Shown here piece by piece: positions 1 through 8,496 of a stretch of DNA of 64,000 nucleotides. The stretch covers positions 1-64,000 of the forward strand of contig CALKQS010000008.1 of NCBI GenBank assembly GCA_937990725.1. Direction: 5' to 3'. Made by a program: the position numbers and the translations under genes. Numbering within the stretch: the stretch's first letter is position 1; every line of letters begins with the position of its first letter. The stretch comes from an uncultured Candidatus Saccharibacteria bacterium. Its GTDB lineage: Bacteria > Patescibacteriota > Saccharimonadia > Saccharimonadales > Saccharimonadaceae. The notes under the pieces were generated by a model that worked only from the letters and a program-made list of their open reading frames with translations, was not told where the DNA came from and searched no databases.

Positions 1-1636
1 TGCGCAGTGCGTCTGAGCCATACTGGCTGATCGCCTCCATTGGGTTGATCACATTGCCCTTGCTCTTACTCATCTTCTGCCCATGCTCATCCAGCACCAG
101 CCCGTGCAGATACACATGGCGGAATGGCACCTGCCCCGTGCAGTACAGGCCAAGCATCATCATCCGCGCTACCCAGAAGAAGAGGATATCCCCCGCCGTC
201 TCCATTACTGCATTGGGGTAGAATTTCGCCAGCGGCCCATCTTGCAAATAGTCGGTGGTGATGAATGGCCACTGCCCACTACTAAACCAAGTATCAAGTG
301 TATCTTCTTCCCGGCGGTATGTTGTGCCATTTACAACTATTTCTTTTTCGTTGACATTTGTATTGAAGATCCAATCGCTTGGGTCGGTCGTACTCTGGAA
401 GGCCGGAATGGGTATCCCCCACGGGATCTGCCGACTAACATTCCAGTCTTTGATCTCTCGCAGATATTTGATGACCACCTCGCCTTTGTTGGCAGGAGTG
501 AAAGTCACATCGCCACGCTCGATAGCAGCAATCGCTGCATCCGCCAATGGCCGCATCGAGATGAACCACTGTTCCTTGACCATCGGCTCGATGACAGTAT
601 CGCACTTGTAACAATGCCCCACCGAGTGCTCCAGCTCCTCCTCGCCACGGCGCAGCTCTTCGCGCTCCAGCGCCTCTAGTACACGCTGACGTGCCTCCGC
701 TGTGGTGAGGCCGTCAAATGGTGCGGGTACATTGGTCATTCGCCCATCAAAACCAATCACCTGCTTCACCGGCAGCCCATGCCGCTGCCCCATCTCAAAG
801 TCATTTGGGTCGTGGGCCGGTGTGATCTTAACCGCACCGGTGCCGTACGACGCATCAACATATTCGTCAGCAATAATCGGGATTTCGCGCCCCACCAGCG
901 GGAGCAACGCCTTAGTTCCAATTAGCTTCTTGTAGCGTTCATCTGCCGGGTTGACAGCGATGGCGGTATCACCCAGTAGCGTCTCGGGCCGTGTCGTAGC
1001 AACAATAATTTCACCAATATGATCGAGTAGTGGATACGCAATGCGCCACAGCTTAGACTTCTCCGTCTTGTGCACTACCTCGATGTCAGCAAAGCTGGTC
1101 TGGTGCTTGGTGCAGTAATTGACGATCCGTTCACCTCGGTAGATCAGCCCATCCTGCCACAGCTTGTTGAAGGTACCATAGACCGTCTCCACCACCTTAG
1201 GGTCAAGCGTAAAGACCATATCTTCCCAGTCGGCCCCGACGCCGAGGGCACGTAGCTGGAGCTCCATATCGCCCCGCTTTTTATCGACAAAGTCCCACAC
1301 CTGTGCATACAGCTCGTCGCGCGAGTAGTCGAAGCGCGTCTTGCCCTGCTTCTCGAGCTCGCGCTCATACACCACCCATGTCTCAAAGCCCGCGTGGTCT
1401 GCCCCGGGGATAAACACCGCATCGTCGCCCTTCATCCGGTGGTAGCGCACCAAGATATCTTGCAAGGCCGAGCCTAGCGCATGCCCGACGTGCAGGTTGC
1501 CATTGGCATTGGGCGGCGGCATCACGATACTATACGGTGTGCCCTCCCCTTTTGGCCGAAACACGCCAGCGCTCTCCCACATAGCGTAGATATTTGGCTC
1601 GTATTCGTTAGGATTGTAGGTCTTGGCAAGTTTCAT
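1..1636 (-). CDS. valS: Valyl-tRNA synthetase, N-terminal part (runs off the window)
   Basis: Class I aminoacyl-tRNA synthetase that charges tRNA-Val in the cytoplasm. The reading frame starts at ATG 1636 and is still open at base 1, so about 545 N-terminal residues are present and the C-terminal anticodon-binding region is missing. The first catalytic signature reads PPPNANGNLHVGHAL (HIGH motif as HVGH) and the second, KMSKSKGN, lies near the window edge. Between them are the editing (CP1) domain, with motifs such as ATTRPETLLGD and GTGAVKITPAHDPNDFE, and a WFSSGQWP block. The ADHAG motif and overall order fit ValRS rather than IleRS or LeuRS. It is transcribed leftwards, separated from the upstream FemAB gene by a terminator and a 680-base noncoding stretch. 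Confidence 0.93.
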   Translation of the reverse strand, partial: MKLAKTYNPNEYEPNIYAMWESAGVFRPKGEGTPYSIVMPPPNANGNLHVGHALGSALQDILVRYHRMKGDDAVFIPGADHAGFETWVVYERELEKQGKTRFDYSRDELYAQVWDFVDKKRGDMELQLRALGVGADWEDMVFTLDPKVVETVYGTFNKLWQDGLIYRGERIVNYCTKHQTSFADIEVVHKTEKSKLWRIAYPLLDHIGEIIVATTRPETLLGDTAIAVNPADERYKKLIGTKALLPLVGREIPIIADEYVDASYGTGAVKITPAHDPNDFEMGQRHGLPVKQVIGFDGRMTNVPAPFDGLTTAEARQRVLEALEREELRRGEEELEHSVGHCYKCDTVIEPMVKEQWFISMRPLADAAIAAIERGDVTFTPANKGEVVIKYLREIKDWNVSRQIPWGIPIPAFQSTTDPSDWIFNTNVNEKEIVVNGTTYRREEDTLDTWFSSGQWPFITTDYLQDGPLAKFYPNAVMETAGDILFFWVARMMMLGLYCTGQVPFRHVYLHGLVLDEHGQKMSKSKGNVINPMEAISQYGSDALR

Positions 1637-1692
1637 GGCGGTGGCTTCCTTACAGATTATTGATACTTTTCACACGAAAACGGCGCGGTCGA

Positions 1693-1708
1693 TGCTTCAC
1701 GTGAAAAT
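1693..1708. promoter_or_regulatory. parS-like site 1
   Basis: The 16-mer TGCTTCACGTGAAAAT matches the ParB-binding consensus TGTTTCACGTGAAACA at 13 of 16 positions, including the central CACGTG palindrome and both flanking TT/AA arms. It is noncoding, upstream of valS. Confidence 0.55.
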
Positions 1709-1758
1709 ATGTGTGCAGCATCTGCCTGGCCGATTTTTTGGTGCAACTTCAGCTACCT

Positions 1759-1764
1759 AGTATA
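1759..1764 (-). promoter_or_regulatory. Candidate -10 box for valS
   Basis: TATACT on the minus strand preceded by TGC (extended -10 style). It would give a leader of about 115 bases before the valS start. No good -35 box is seen and no T-box-like elements are recognisable. Confidence 0.35.
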
Positions 1765-1909
1765 GCACGTTTGGTGGCTCAATGGCAGGGGTGACAGGGG
1801 TTGGTAGTAGGGTAAGGTATTGCGAATTATGATGGTAATAGAGACGTCTTATTTTACAAATTAGCTGCTATTGCTGAGTAGTTTGTTATGATGATTCGGT
1901 ATTTTTGCG

Positions 1910-1925
1910 GTTTTCACGTGGAAGG
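1910..1925. promoter_or_regulatory. parS-like site 2
   Basis: The core TTTCACGTGGAA is the reverse complement of TTCCACGTGAAA, the core of the Bacillus-type parS. The outer bases are degenerate. It lies 217 bases from site 1 in the same noncoding stretch. Confidence 0.5.
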
Positions 1926-2196
1926 TGCTGCGTGCCAAGCTTATACTACAGCCTTAACATCTTATGATCCTATCTACACAGGGTACAAAAAAGGGAAGTA
2001 ACCAAAGAGAAAGAGGCGGTTTTTACCCTACATATTGTGGCATGTTTGTCATTATGCTACCTTCGTCAGCTCCAGCTCATTAATAACAAAAAGTAAGGTG
2101 AAATATCTGCAAGTCAGAGGTAAGCGAGCTTATATTCATAGTCAAAATTGAGCTGCAATAGGGGAGTCTAAGCCATATATCTCACACATTCATCCT

Positions 2197-2212
2197 CATT
2201 TCACGTGAATAA
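2197..2212. promoter_or_regulatory. parS-like site 3
   Basis: CATTTCACGTGAATAA contains the TTTCACGTGAA core and matches the ParB consensus at 12 of 16 positions. A fourth, poor copy (TCACGTGTTA) sits near 2261-2270. Confidence 0.5.
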
Positions 2213-2313
2213 TGCGCACAACTTCGTCAAGCTTGATAGTCTCACACCGGTATATACACGTCACGTGTTACCTCACATTAGAAACTACATCTATAGAGCA
2301 GGGGAGGGCAACA

Positions 2314-2343
2314 TAAAAAAGACGCCCCGCTAGAGCGTCTTTC
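2314..2343 (-). terminator. Rho-independent terminator after the femX-like gene
   Basis: On the minus strand an AAAGACGC...GCGTCTTT stem-loop is followed by a run of T. It ends the leftward FemAB transcript before the parS-like region. Confidence 0.8.
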
Positions 2344-2362
2344 TCTGAGCAACACCATGCTG

Positions 2363-3316
2363 CTACTTATGCGAACGACGATACGATGCTTGGCGCAGAC
2401 TACGCACGTGCTGATATAGCGCTTGGTAGAGATGATACAGCCGGTAGCGCAGTGGGTGGAGCGGCTTCTCCCAGGTGCCGATATAGTCCACCGGCGTACC
2501 ACCAAACGACTTCTTGAAGTGCGTGAAGCCCGCCCAAGGATGATCCTTCGGCACATCGTCTGGCGCAATGCCGTAAAAATCAAAGAATTTGTGCCCGGTA
2601 TCGTGCGCATAGAAGAGGGCAGACACCACTAGTGCTGTAGCTGGGCTGAGGTTACGCTGGGCGGTATACGACGCAGCGTGGGCATAGGCCATCGTCGTGC
2701 CGTCACTAAAGAATATTAGGCTAGCAACTGGCTTATCTTCTAGCGTGGCATACATCAGGCCAGCTGCCTTACGTGGGAAAAGCACTTCTGCCATTTGGCG
2801 AAAGTAGGCATCACTATGAGGCTGCATGCCAGTACGCTTGGCAACATCGTGAATCATATCAAGAAAGATCTCTATATCTGCTGGTTCATAACTGGTATGG
2901 AACCGCACACCTGCCTTCTGATTTTTGCGCCACGTGTAACGTACTGCTTGCTTGGCATTAGCCAGGATCGCATCGTGATCCATCGTTACATCATTAATAA
3001 TCGTTCGATCTGGTTGGAGGCTCTTCGCCTTGCGAAAGCCAAGATTTTGCAACTGCTCAAGTCGTGTCGTTCGGGGATCGACCCGCACAAAATCTGCACC
3101 ATATTGCCTCCCAGTGGCAATAATATCCTTAAGTGCAGCTTCCTGGGCTGCATCATTATCTGCTTCGGGCCCATAGGGTACATACAACCGATGGTTGAGC
3201 CGACCGTGCTCAATAATGCCATAATACTGCCACCCTTTGTCTACCCGCCGCACCGTATGACGCTGCTGCGCTTGTTGAAAGGCCTCCCATGCCTCAGTCT
3301 GTAAAAAATGTTTCAT
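2363..3316 (-). CDS. FemAB/FemX-family peptidyltransferase
   Basis: 317 residues, two-GNAT-fold architecture of the FemABX family. These enzymes add amino acids from aminoacyl-tRNA to the peptidoglycan precursor to build interpeptide bridges, at the cytoplasmic membrane face. The family-typical C-terminal motif FKKSFGG is at residues 267-273, with a hydrophobic YAHAASY / ATALVVSALFYAHDTGHKFFDFYGI segment before it. There is no coiled-coil insertion, as in FemX-type members. The minus-strand start ATG 3316 lies 6 bases after a TATACT box, so the mRNA is probably leaderless. A second FemAB gene is divergent at 3527. The amino acid added cannot be told from sequence. Confidence 0.85.
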   Translation of the reverse strand: MKHFLQTEAWEAFQQAQQRHTVRRVDKGWQYYGIIEHGRLNHRLYVPYGPEADNDAAQEAALKDIIATGRQYGADFVRVDPRTTRLEQLQNLGFRKAKSLQPDRTIINDVTMDHDAILANAKQAVRYTWRKNQKAGVRFHTSYEPADIEIFLDMIHDVAKRTGMQPHSDAYFRQMAEVLFPRKAAGLMYATLEDKPVASLIFFSDGTTMAYAHAASYTAQRNLSPATALVVSALFYAHDTGHKFFDFYGIAPDDVPKDHPWAGFTHFKKSFGGTPVDYIGTWEKPLHPLRYRLYHLYQALYQHVRSLRQASYRRSHK

Positions 3317-3322
3317 AACATT

Positions 3323-3328
3323 AGTATA
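3323..3328 (-). promoter_or_regulatory. -10 box, leaderless femX-like gene
   Basis: TATACT preceded by TTGC, then 6 bases (aatgtt), then ATG. Transcription would begin on or beside the start codon. Confidence 0.6.
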
Positions 3329-3508
3329 GCAACTTTACGGCGGATTTTCACTGATGATTGTTGCGAAAGTTCCATGCACGCCACGATGAAATAATGAATA
3401 TTGGTACAAAGTATTATTGATCTAGCCCAGAGGTACGCGCGCTGTGAAGAGTCTAAGGCTGATATGTCTCGCTATTGAGCGTCTCTTCCTCTTACCACTC
3501 AAAAATGC

Positions 3509-3514
3509 TATACT
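3509..3514 (+). promoter_or_regulatory. -10 box of the second FemAB gene
   Basis: TGCTATACT (extended -10) with 12 bases to ATG 3527; expected leader about 6 bases. No Shine-Dalgarno sequence. Confidence 0.5.
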
Positions 3515-3526
3515 AGCGCTATTATT

Positions 3527-4783
3527 ATGCAGCTAAACCCCATCGATCCATCCACTCTCGAGCAATTTGCCGCGCAGCACCCGCTAGGGAGCTTCGTTCA
3601 GTCGGCCGCCAATGCCAAGCGGGTAGCACAGCTGGGCTGGCAGCCACATTATCTGGGGCTGTTTACCGAGGGTGGGCGCTTGGTGGCTACCGCTGTATTG
3701 TACGAGTGGCGCACCTTGGGCTATAGCGAGTTTGAATGTTTGCAAGGGCCGCTGGTGGATTATCACAACCCAGCCGTACTTAGCACACTATTGACAGAGA
3801 TCAAGAAATATGTCAAAGCACACAAAGGTATTTTGCTCCGCCTGCAGCCGCCACTCATCCTGCGGCAGGGAAATGACCCTACTCAGCTTCTCGAAGTAGC
3901 AGGCACAGCCAAAGCACTACAACAATTAGAAAAGGCAGGCTTTCGCGCCACCCCTCCACAGCAGACCGACCACAACGCGCGCTATGTACGCTGGTTCTTT
4001 GCCAAAGATCTCTCGCCCTACCACGACGATACGGCACTACTCAAGAGCTTCGACGCCAAGACACGCAGCTGCGTCAAGGCAGCCACCAAATATGGTGTGG
4101 CGGTGCGCGAGATTACTGCGGTGGACGATCTCGTCCCGTTTGCGAAGCTGCTAATCGATACTGGCACGCGGCGTGGCTTCTCAGGACGCAACGAAGTGTT
4201 TTATCAGCAATTGTTCCGTGCCTTTCACCGCAAGCAGGCGTGGTTCCTGATTGCCGAGCTCGACCTTGCTGGCTACCAAGCTCGCCTCAGCACTCAGCAT
4301 GATAGCCTGCAAGCCGAGCGCGATATGCTGGCGACTGAGCCAGACAAACAAGGGCAGGTGAAGGAGCTCGATAACCAGCTCGCTGCGGTGTCAAAGCGCC
4401 TGGCAGATTATGAAGCACTCCGCCACGCAGCCAATGGCGACGTGCTGCCACTTGCTGCTGCCATATTTATGCACACGAATGATAACGAGGTGGTGTATTT
4501 CCTCAGTGGCTCGGACGACAAGCACGCTAAGTTCTCTGGCTCATACGCCCTGCAATACGCAGCAATGCGCCGTGCCATCAGCCTTGGCGCTCAGCGCTAC
4601 AACTTTTACGGCACAAGCGGAAACTTCAACGGCTTCCCGGAGCAAGAGGGAGTGTATCACTTCAAGAAAGGCTTTGGTGGCCAGCTGGAGGAACGTGCTG
4701 GCTGCTATGAATATATCGCTCGGCCATTCATACATCAGGTAATTCGCTGTGCGCGTGCGGTGCGAAAAATTGTGGCGCGGTAG
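3527..4783 (+). CDS. FemAB-family peptidyltransferase with coiled-coil insertion
   Basis: 418 residues. N-terminal and C-terminal GNAT-like halves of the FemABX family, with an inserted helical hairpin at about residues 247-299 (LSTQHDSLQAERDMLATEP...VKELDNQLAAVSKRLADYE) that matches the tRNA-binding coiled coil of FemA/FemB. The C-terminal FKKGFGGQ motif is near residue 383. Likely adds a later residue of the peptidoglycan interpeptide bridge, complementing the divergent femX-like gene, much as FemX and FemA act in sequence in Firmicutes (inference). The start codon follows a -10 box by 12 bases with no ribosome-binding site. Confidence 0.85.
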   Translation: MQLNPIDPSTLEQFAAQHPLGSFVQSAANAKRVAQLGWQPHYLGLFTEGGRLVATAVLYEWRTLGYSEFECLQGPLVDYHNPAVLSTLLTEIKKYVKAHKGILLRLQPPLILRQGNDPTQLLEVAGTAKALQQLEKAGFRATPPQQTDHNARYVRWFFAKDLSPYHDDTALLKSFDAKTRSCVKAATKYGVAVREITAVDDLVPFAKLLIDTGTRRGFSGRNEVFYQQLFRAFHRKQAWFLIAELDLAGYQARLSTQHDSLQAERDMLATEPDKQGQVKELDNQLAAVSKRLADYEALRHAANGDVLPLAAAIFMHTNDNEVVYFLSGSDDKHAKFSGSYALQYAAMRRAISLGAQRYNFYGTSGNFNGFPEQEGVYHFKKGFGGQLEERAGCYEYIARPFIHQVIRCARAVRKIVAR

Positions 4784-5124
4784 AATGTTGCCTTGGTAAC
4801 AATTTTCACGCTCTATGAGGTAAAAATAGTAGGGGTCGTTGTCATCGGAAGAATGACCTGCTATTTGCAGATTTCCAGCTCATTCTTTGGGCCTATCAAC
4901 CTAAATTGAACGCCGCACCAGCTTTCGCTGTACACCCGCCGCTCAAGAAAATATATGGAGGGTAGCGGCAAGGCACATGGATAATCCCTGTAGTATATTC
5001 TGACTGGAATATGTTTGGTGTGGTGTTCGCAGTGAGGGTGAGCTATAGTTATGTAAGTTTTTGGGTTTTAAGATTCGAATCTATAGTATTTGATCTTTGC
5101 AATAGTCCATGATACTATTTTGTC
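4784..5124. other. 341-base noncoding gap
   Basis: Low-complexity AT-rich tail. Apart from the candidate -10 box at 5111-5116, no gene, RNA or strong hairpin was seen. Confidence 0.5.
5111..5116 (+). promoter_or_regulatory. Candidate -10 box of the deoxyribosyltransferase-like gene
   Basis: GATACT preceded by CAT, 8 bases before ATG 5125; no Shine-Dalgarno. Compatible with a nearly leaderless mRNA. Confidence 0.4.
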
Positions 5125-5604
5125 ATGCTCGTCAAACGCCCAACATCAGAGCTATCTATCCAAGAATTACGACCAGACATCTTCGTTGCGGGTCCTATTT
5201 CTGGTGCAGAAGATTGGCAAAAGCAAGCAGAAAAATTATTAGAAAATATTGAGCGCGGCGAAGAGCTCATTATTGCCAACCCACGACGCCCAGAAGGAAT
5301 ACCGCGCGTTGGTGATATTGCGAAGGAGCAGATCACATGGGAGCACCGAAATCTACAGCTCGCACGTGTGGTAATGTTTTACTTTGTCAAGGGACCAGGT
5401 ATCATTACACCACTAGAGCTTGGTAAGGAACTCGGACGCGGCTCGCCTATTGTGCTTGGCATTGACAAAAGCTTCGACCGACCATTTGACATCGAAACAC
5501 AAGCACACCTCGAGCAGCCAGAGCTCCCGATCTATCGCACACTCGACGAAACTGTTGTAGCTGCTGCAGCGCTGGCCAGGCAGATTCGCGCAAAAGAAGG
5601 CTAA
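5125..5604 (+). CDS. Nucleoside 2-deoxyribosyltransferase-like protein
   Basis: 159 residues resembling the nucleoside 2-deoxyribosyltransferase-like families. The FVAGPISGAEDW motif (residues 21-32) is the typical nucleotide-binding start, followed by IIANPRRPEG, a conserved WEHRNLQLARVVMFYF helix-strand and TPLELGKELGRG, whose glutamate resembles the family's catalytic position. Family members exchange bases on deoxynucleosides or hydrolyse nucleotides in salvage. For an organism with little de novo nucleotide synthesis that would be useful (inference). The 3' end overlaps the convergent tsaD by 4 bases. Exact substrate unknown. Confidence 0.7.
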   Translation: MLVKRPTSELSIQELRPDIFVAGPISGAEDWQKQAEKLLENIERGEELIIANPRRPEGIPRVGDIAKEQITWEHRNLQLARVVMFYFVKGPGIITPLELGKELGRGSPIVLGIDKSFDRPFDIETQAHLEQPELPIYRTLDETVVAAAALARQIRAKEG

Positions 5605-6695
5605 ATATCAGCCCACACCGCTTCGCGCATCGACAAACTCGGCTGCACTTCGAGCAGGTATGGGTCGACTGTGTGGCCAACCTGGGCGTAGTAGTAGCCG
5701 AGGGTGGCGATCATCACTGCATTGTCCGTGCAAAAGGCCATGGGTGCGTAGCTAATAGAGCAGGGCAGGGCGGTGCGCAGCTGGCGGCGGAGTTCTTGGT
5801 TGGCCGCCACACCACCAGCAATCACGACGGAGCGCGGCGCATAGTGCTCATACGCCAGCACCGTCTTATCCACCAACGTCTCCACTGCCACACGCTGGAA
5901 GCTCGCCGCCATATCATGGCGCTGCTGCGGCGTGACAAGCGCTGGAAGCTCGTGCGAAGGAAAAGAGGTATCTTTGCCCACCTCGGCCTGCATTCGGCGC
6001 AGCACGGCCGTCTTGAGGCCTGAGAAGGAGAAATCGTACTGGCCATGCATCCGCGCTTTGGGCAATGTGTAGCGCTGCGGGTCGCCCTGCGTAGCGGCAG
6101 CAGCAATGGCGGGGCCACCAGGGTAGGGTAGGCCAATGATCTTCGCTACCTTGTCGAAGGCTTCGCCCACAGCATCATCCTGTGTTTGACCAAGTAGTGT
6201 ATAGTCACCATGCGCCCGAAACAGCACTAACTGGCTATGCCCACCAGAGACGATCAGCGCCAGCATAGGGAAGTTCGGCTGCGCAGCAGGCAGCGCGAGG
6301 GCTGGCTCGGGCTTTGGCCGGCCATCCTCCACCACAAAGTTAGCATAGACATGCGCCTCCACATGATGAATCGCGTAGAGCGGCTTCTTGTGCACAAGTG
6401 CGAGCGTCCGCGCCGCCAGTGTGCCAACCAATAGTGACCCTACCAGCCCAGGCGCATACGTCACAGCAATGCCATCAATCTCATCCCAGCTGCACGCTGC
6501 CTCGGCCAATGCGCGGTCAATCACCGGGGTAATCATCTCAATATGGCTCCGCGCCGCTACCTCTGGTACCACACCGCCATACTGGGCGTGAATATCTATC
6601 TGCGAGTGAACCACACTGCTCAGCAAGCGCCGCCCATCGGCCACCACCGCAGCCGCTGTCTCATCGCAGCTGCTCTCAATCCCAAGAATCTTCAT
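5601..6695 (-). CDS. tsaD: tRNA N6-adenosine threonylcarbamoyltransferase TsaD
   Basis: 364 residues. Transfers the threonylcarbamoyl group to A37 of ANN-decoding tRNAs, with TsaB/TsaE/TsaC in bacteria. ASKHA-fold hallmarks: ILGIESSCDETAAAVV at the N-terminus, the metal-binding HxxxH at residues 111-115 (HHVEAH), ALIVSGGHSQLVLF, and FSFSGLKTAV followed by a C-terminal CTDNAVMIA motif. The frame extends upstream to 6794, but the family start MKILGIESSCDE is at 6695, exactly 6 bases after a TATAAT box, so it is taken as the true, probably leaderless start. Confidence 0.95.
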   Translation of the reverse strand: MKILGIESSCDETAAAVVADGRRLLSSVVHSQIDIHAQYGGVVPEVAARSHIEMITPVIDRALAEAACSWDEIDGIAVTYAPGLVGSLLVGTLAARTLALVHKKPLYAIHHVEAHVYANFVVEDGRPKPEPALALPAAQPNFPMLALIVSGGHSQLVLFRAHGDYTLLGQTQDDAVGEAFDKVAKIIGLPYPGGPAIAAAATQGDPQRYTLPKARMHGQYDFSFSGLKTAVLRRMQAEVGKDTSFPSHELPALVTPQQRHDMAASFQRVAVETLVDKTVLAYEHYAPRSVVIAGGVAANQELRRQLRTALPCSISYAPMAFCTDNAVMIATLGYYYAQVGHTVDPYLLEVQPSLSMREAVWADI

Positions 6696-6701
6696 AGGGT
6701 T

Positions 6702-6707
6702 ATTATA
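6702..6707 (-). promoter_or_regulatory. -10 box of tsaD (leaderless)
   Basis: GCTATAAT, then 6 bases (aaccct), then the tsaD ATG. No Shine-Dalgarno sequence fits between. Confidence 0.7.
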
Positions 6708-7045
6708 GCAAAGGAGGGGCATGCAATGAGAAAAACCTATGAAATGGCTATATAAAAAATAAGATAACGATGCAAAAATACCGACAAATCTCACTTTCTT
6801 AGCGCTAGCTCCACCAACCTATCACTCTGCCCAGTGGAATGTGAAAGCTCGTTGCAATAACTATTTTGTGCTCCGGTGCATAAGATGAATATTCGAGAGA
6901 GATATTCATCCTTATAGTGTTCCGTCATCGGGAGTGTGGGAAGGGGGAGTGCGAGGATAAGCGAGGCTTTTGCGATCCCAATCGTAGCACATTTGCTTAA
7001 TCAAAAAATCATGCCTCTCATGGTTTTAAATACTACCAAAAGTGG

Positions 7046-7051
7046 TATAAT
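7046..7051 (+). promoter_or_regulatory. -10 box of the murE-like gene (leaderless)
   Basis: GGTATAAT, then 7 bases, then ATG 7059. It decides the start codon: any start upstream of 7046 would precede the promoter. The 6696-7058 spacer otherwise holds only the divergent tsaD promoter. Confidence 0.65.
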
Positions 7052-7058
7052 ATGTGCC

Positions 7059-8483
7059 ATGGCATTTTCTCTGAAACAAACACTTAAGAATACCCTTCCG
7101 CCCAGCGTGCTGGCGGCGCTGGAGCCAAGCTATCGGCTGCTTGAAGCTACTGCGGCTGCAGCCAACCAAGGCTTCCCAGCCCAGGGCATGCACGTCATTG
7201 GCGTGACGGGGACGAACGGTAAGACCACAACGTGCTTTATGATCCACCGCATGCTGGTCGAGGCAGGCTACAATGTCGGCCTGATGACGACGGTGGCATA
7301 TGGAGTGAACGACGACATCACATCGCAAACCGAGCACATGACCACCGTATCTGCACCCCTGTTGCAGCAGCGTTTGGCGGAGTTTCGGCGGCGTAATGTG
7401 CAGTGGGTTGTGCTAGAGGTGACAAGCCACGCGTTGGCGCAGCACCGCATCTTTGGCGTCCCGATCGATATTGCCGTCATGACCAACGTCACGCACGAGC
7501 ATCTCGATTATCATAAGACATTCGAGCGCTACCGCGCCGCCAAAATGCGTCTCTTCAAGCTCGCGCGGCGGGTTGGCATTATCAATGCGGATGATCCATC
7601 GGCGGCGGTCTTCGAGCAAGCCGTGCCGCGCAGCCTGTGCTATGGCATTGCAGGCGGCGACATTCGCGCCACGAACATCATCCAAACCGCCTCGGGTAGC
7701 CGCTATGATGTATGGCTCATGGGGCAGATGCATCACATCACCATCAACATGCCGGGTGAGTTCAACATTGCCAACAGCCTGGCCGCGGTAGCAGTAGGGC
7801 ACGAGGTAGGCCTGAGCCGGGCACAGATCGAGCAGGGCCTAGCTGCACTCACCGGGGTGGAGGGCCGTATGACGGTAGTTGATGCTGGGCAGCCATTCTC
7901 TGCCATTGTCGATTTTGCCCACACGCCCGACGCCTTCGAGCGGCTGCTGGGCAGTGTGCGAGCCAGCACCAAGGGCAAGCTGATCGTCCTGTTTGGCTCG
8001 GCTGGCCAGCGCGATGAGTCCAAGCGAGCCATCCAAGGCAAGATCGCAGGGCGAATCGCCGACGAGCTTATCCTCACCGAAGAAGACGACCGCGATACAG
8101 ACGGGCAGCACATCCTTAGCCAAATCGCCAAAGGCGCAGAAGCCGCCGGCAAAACCCAAGACACCGACCTCTTCCTCATCCACGATCGCGCTGAGGCCAT
8201 CCGCTTTGCCATCCGCCGTGCCCGCACCGCCCGCGACACCGTCGTCTTCCTGGGCAAAGGCCACGAAAAAACCATCGAGCGCGCCGACGGCAGCCACCCC
8301 TGGGACGAAATAACAGAGGTGCGAAATGCTATCCGCGAGCGGCAAGCATCAAAGAAAAAGCCAGCGAAAGGCAAGAGCAAGCGCACAAAAGACGCCAGCA
8401 AACCTCGGCCCAAAGCCAAAGACAAAGCCAAGCGCAAGAAAAAGCTAGCTTCGCGCCACAGCAAGCGGGCATCAGCGAGTTAG
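7059..8483 (+). CDS. MurE-like Mur ligase with short N-terminus and basic tail
   Basis: 474 residues. ATP-dependent amide ligase of the Mur family. The P-loop GVTGTNGKTTT is at residues 48-58, followed by EVTSHAL, MTNVTHEHLDYH, the central GEFNIANSLAAVA, and C-terminal FGSAGQRDESKR, TEEDDRDTD and LGKGHEKTIE motifs typical of MurE. In classical MurE the P-loop sits around residue 110, so the N-terminal UDP-binding domain is largely absent here. The DNPR-type specificity motif reads EDDRDTD, so the amino acid added is uncertain. The last ~50 residues are very rich in Lys/Arg/Ser. The frame is open upstream to 6936, but the promoter position supports 7059. Confidence 0.85.
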   Translation: MAFSLKQTLKNTLPPSVLAALEPSYRLLEATAAAANQGFPAQGMHVIGVTGTNGKTTTCFMIHRMLVEAGYNVGLMTTVAYGVNDDITSQTEHMTTVSAPLLQQRLAEFRRRNVQWVVLEVTSHALAQHRIFGVPIDIAVMTNVTHEHLDYHKTFERYRAAKMRLFKLARRVGIINADDPSAAVFEQAVPRSLCYGIAGGDIRATNIIQTASGSRYDVWLMGQMHHITINMPGEFNIANSLAAVAVGHEVGLSRAQIEQGLAALTGVEGRMTVVDAGQPFSAIVDFAHTPDAFERLLGSVRASTKGKLIVLFGSAGQRDESKRAIQGKIAGRIADELILTEEDDRDTDGQHILSQIAKGAEAAGKTQDTDLFLIHDRAEAIRFAIRRARTARDTVVFLGKGHEKTIERADGSHPWDEITEVRNAIRERQASKKKPAKGKSKRTKDASKPRPKAKDKAKRKKKLASRHSKRASAS

Positions 8484-8496
8484 TGTGTGCACGCGG

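Larger units (their letters stand above)
1637..2313. other. Noncoding region upstream of valS
   Basis: About 680 bases with no convincing gene on either strand. Besides the parS-like palindromes and a possible valS -10 box, nothing else is recognisable. It is unusually long for this compact genome, which suggests a site-bearing function. Confidence 0.6.

Noticed and set aside
1637..1764. T-box riboswitch in front of valS
   Set aside because: No T-box core sequence or antiterminator-like structure was found in the ~120-base leader.
6936..7058. Upstream extension of the murE-like gene
   Set aside because: The extension lies before the -10 box at 7046, so it would not be transcribed from that promoter, and it adds no family-like sequence.
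7733..8464. Long antisense open frame opposite the murE-like gene
   Set aside because: Arg/Ser-rich composition typical of the reverse strand of a GC-biased gene; no promoter or family match.
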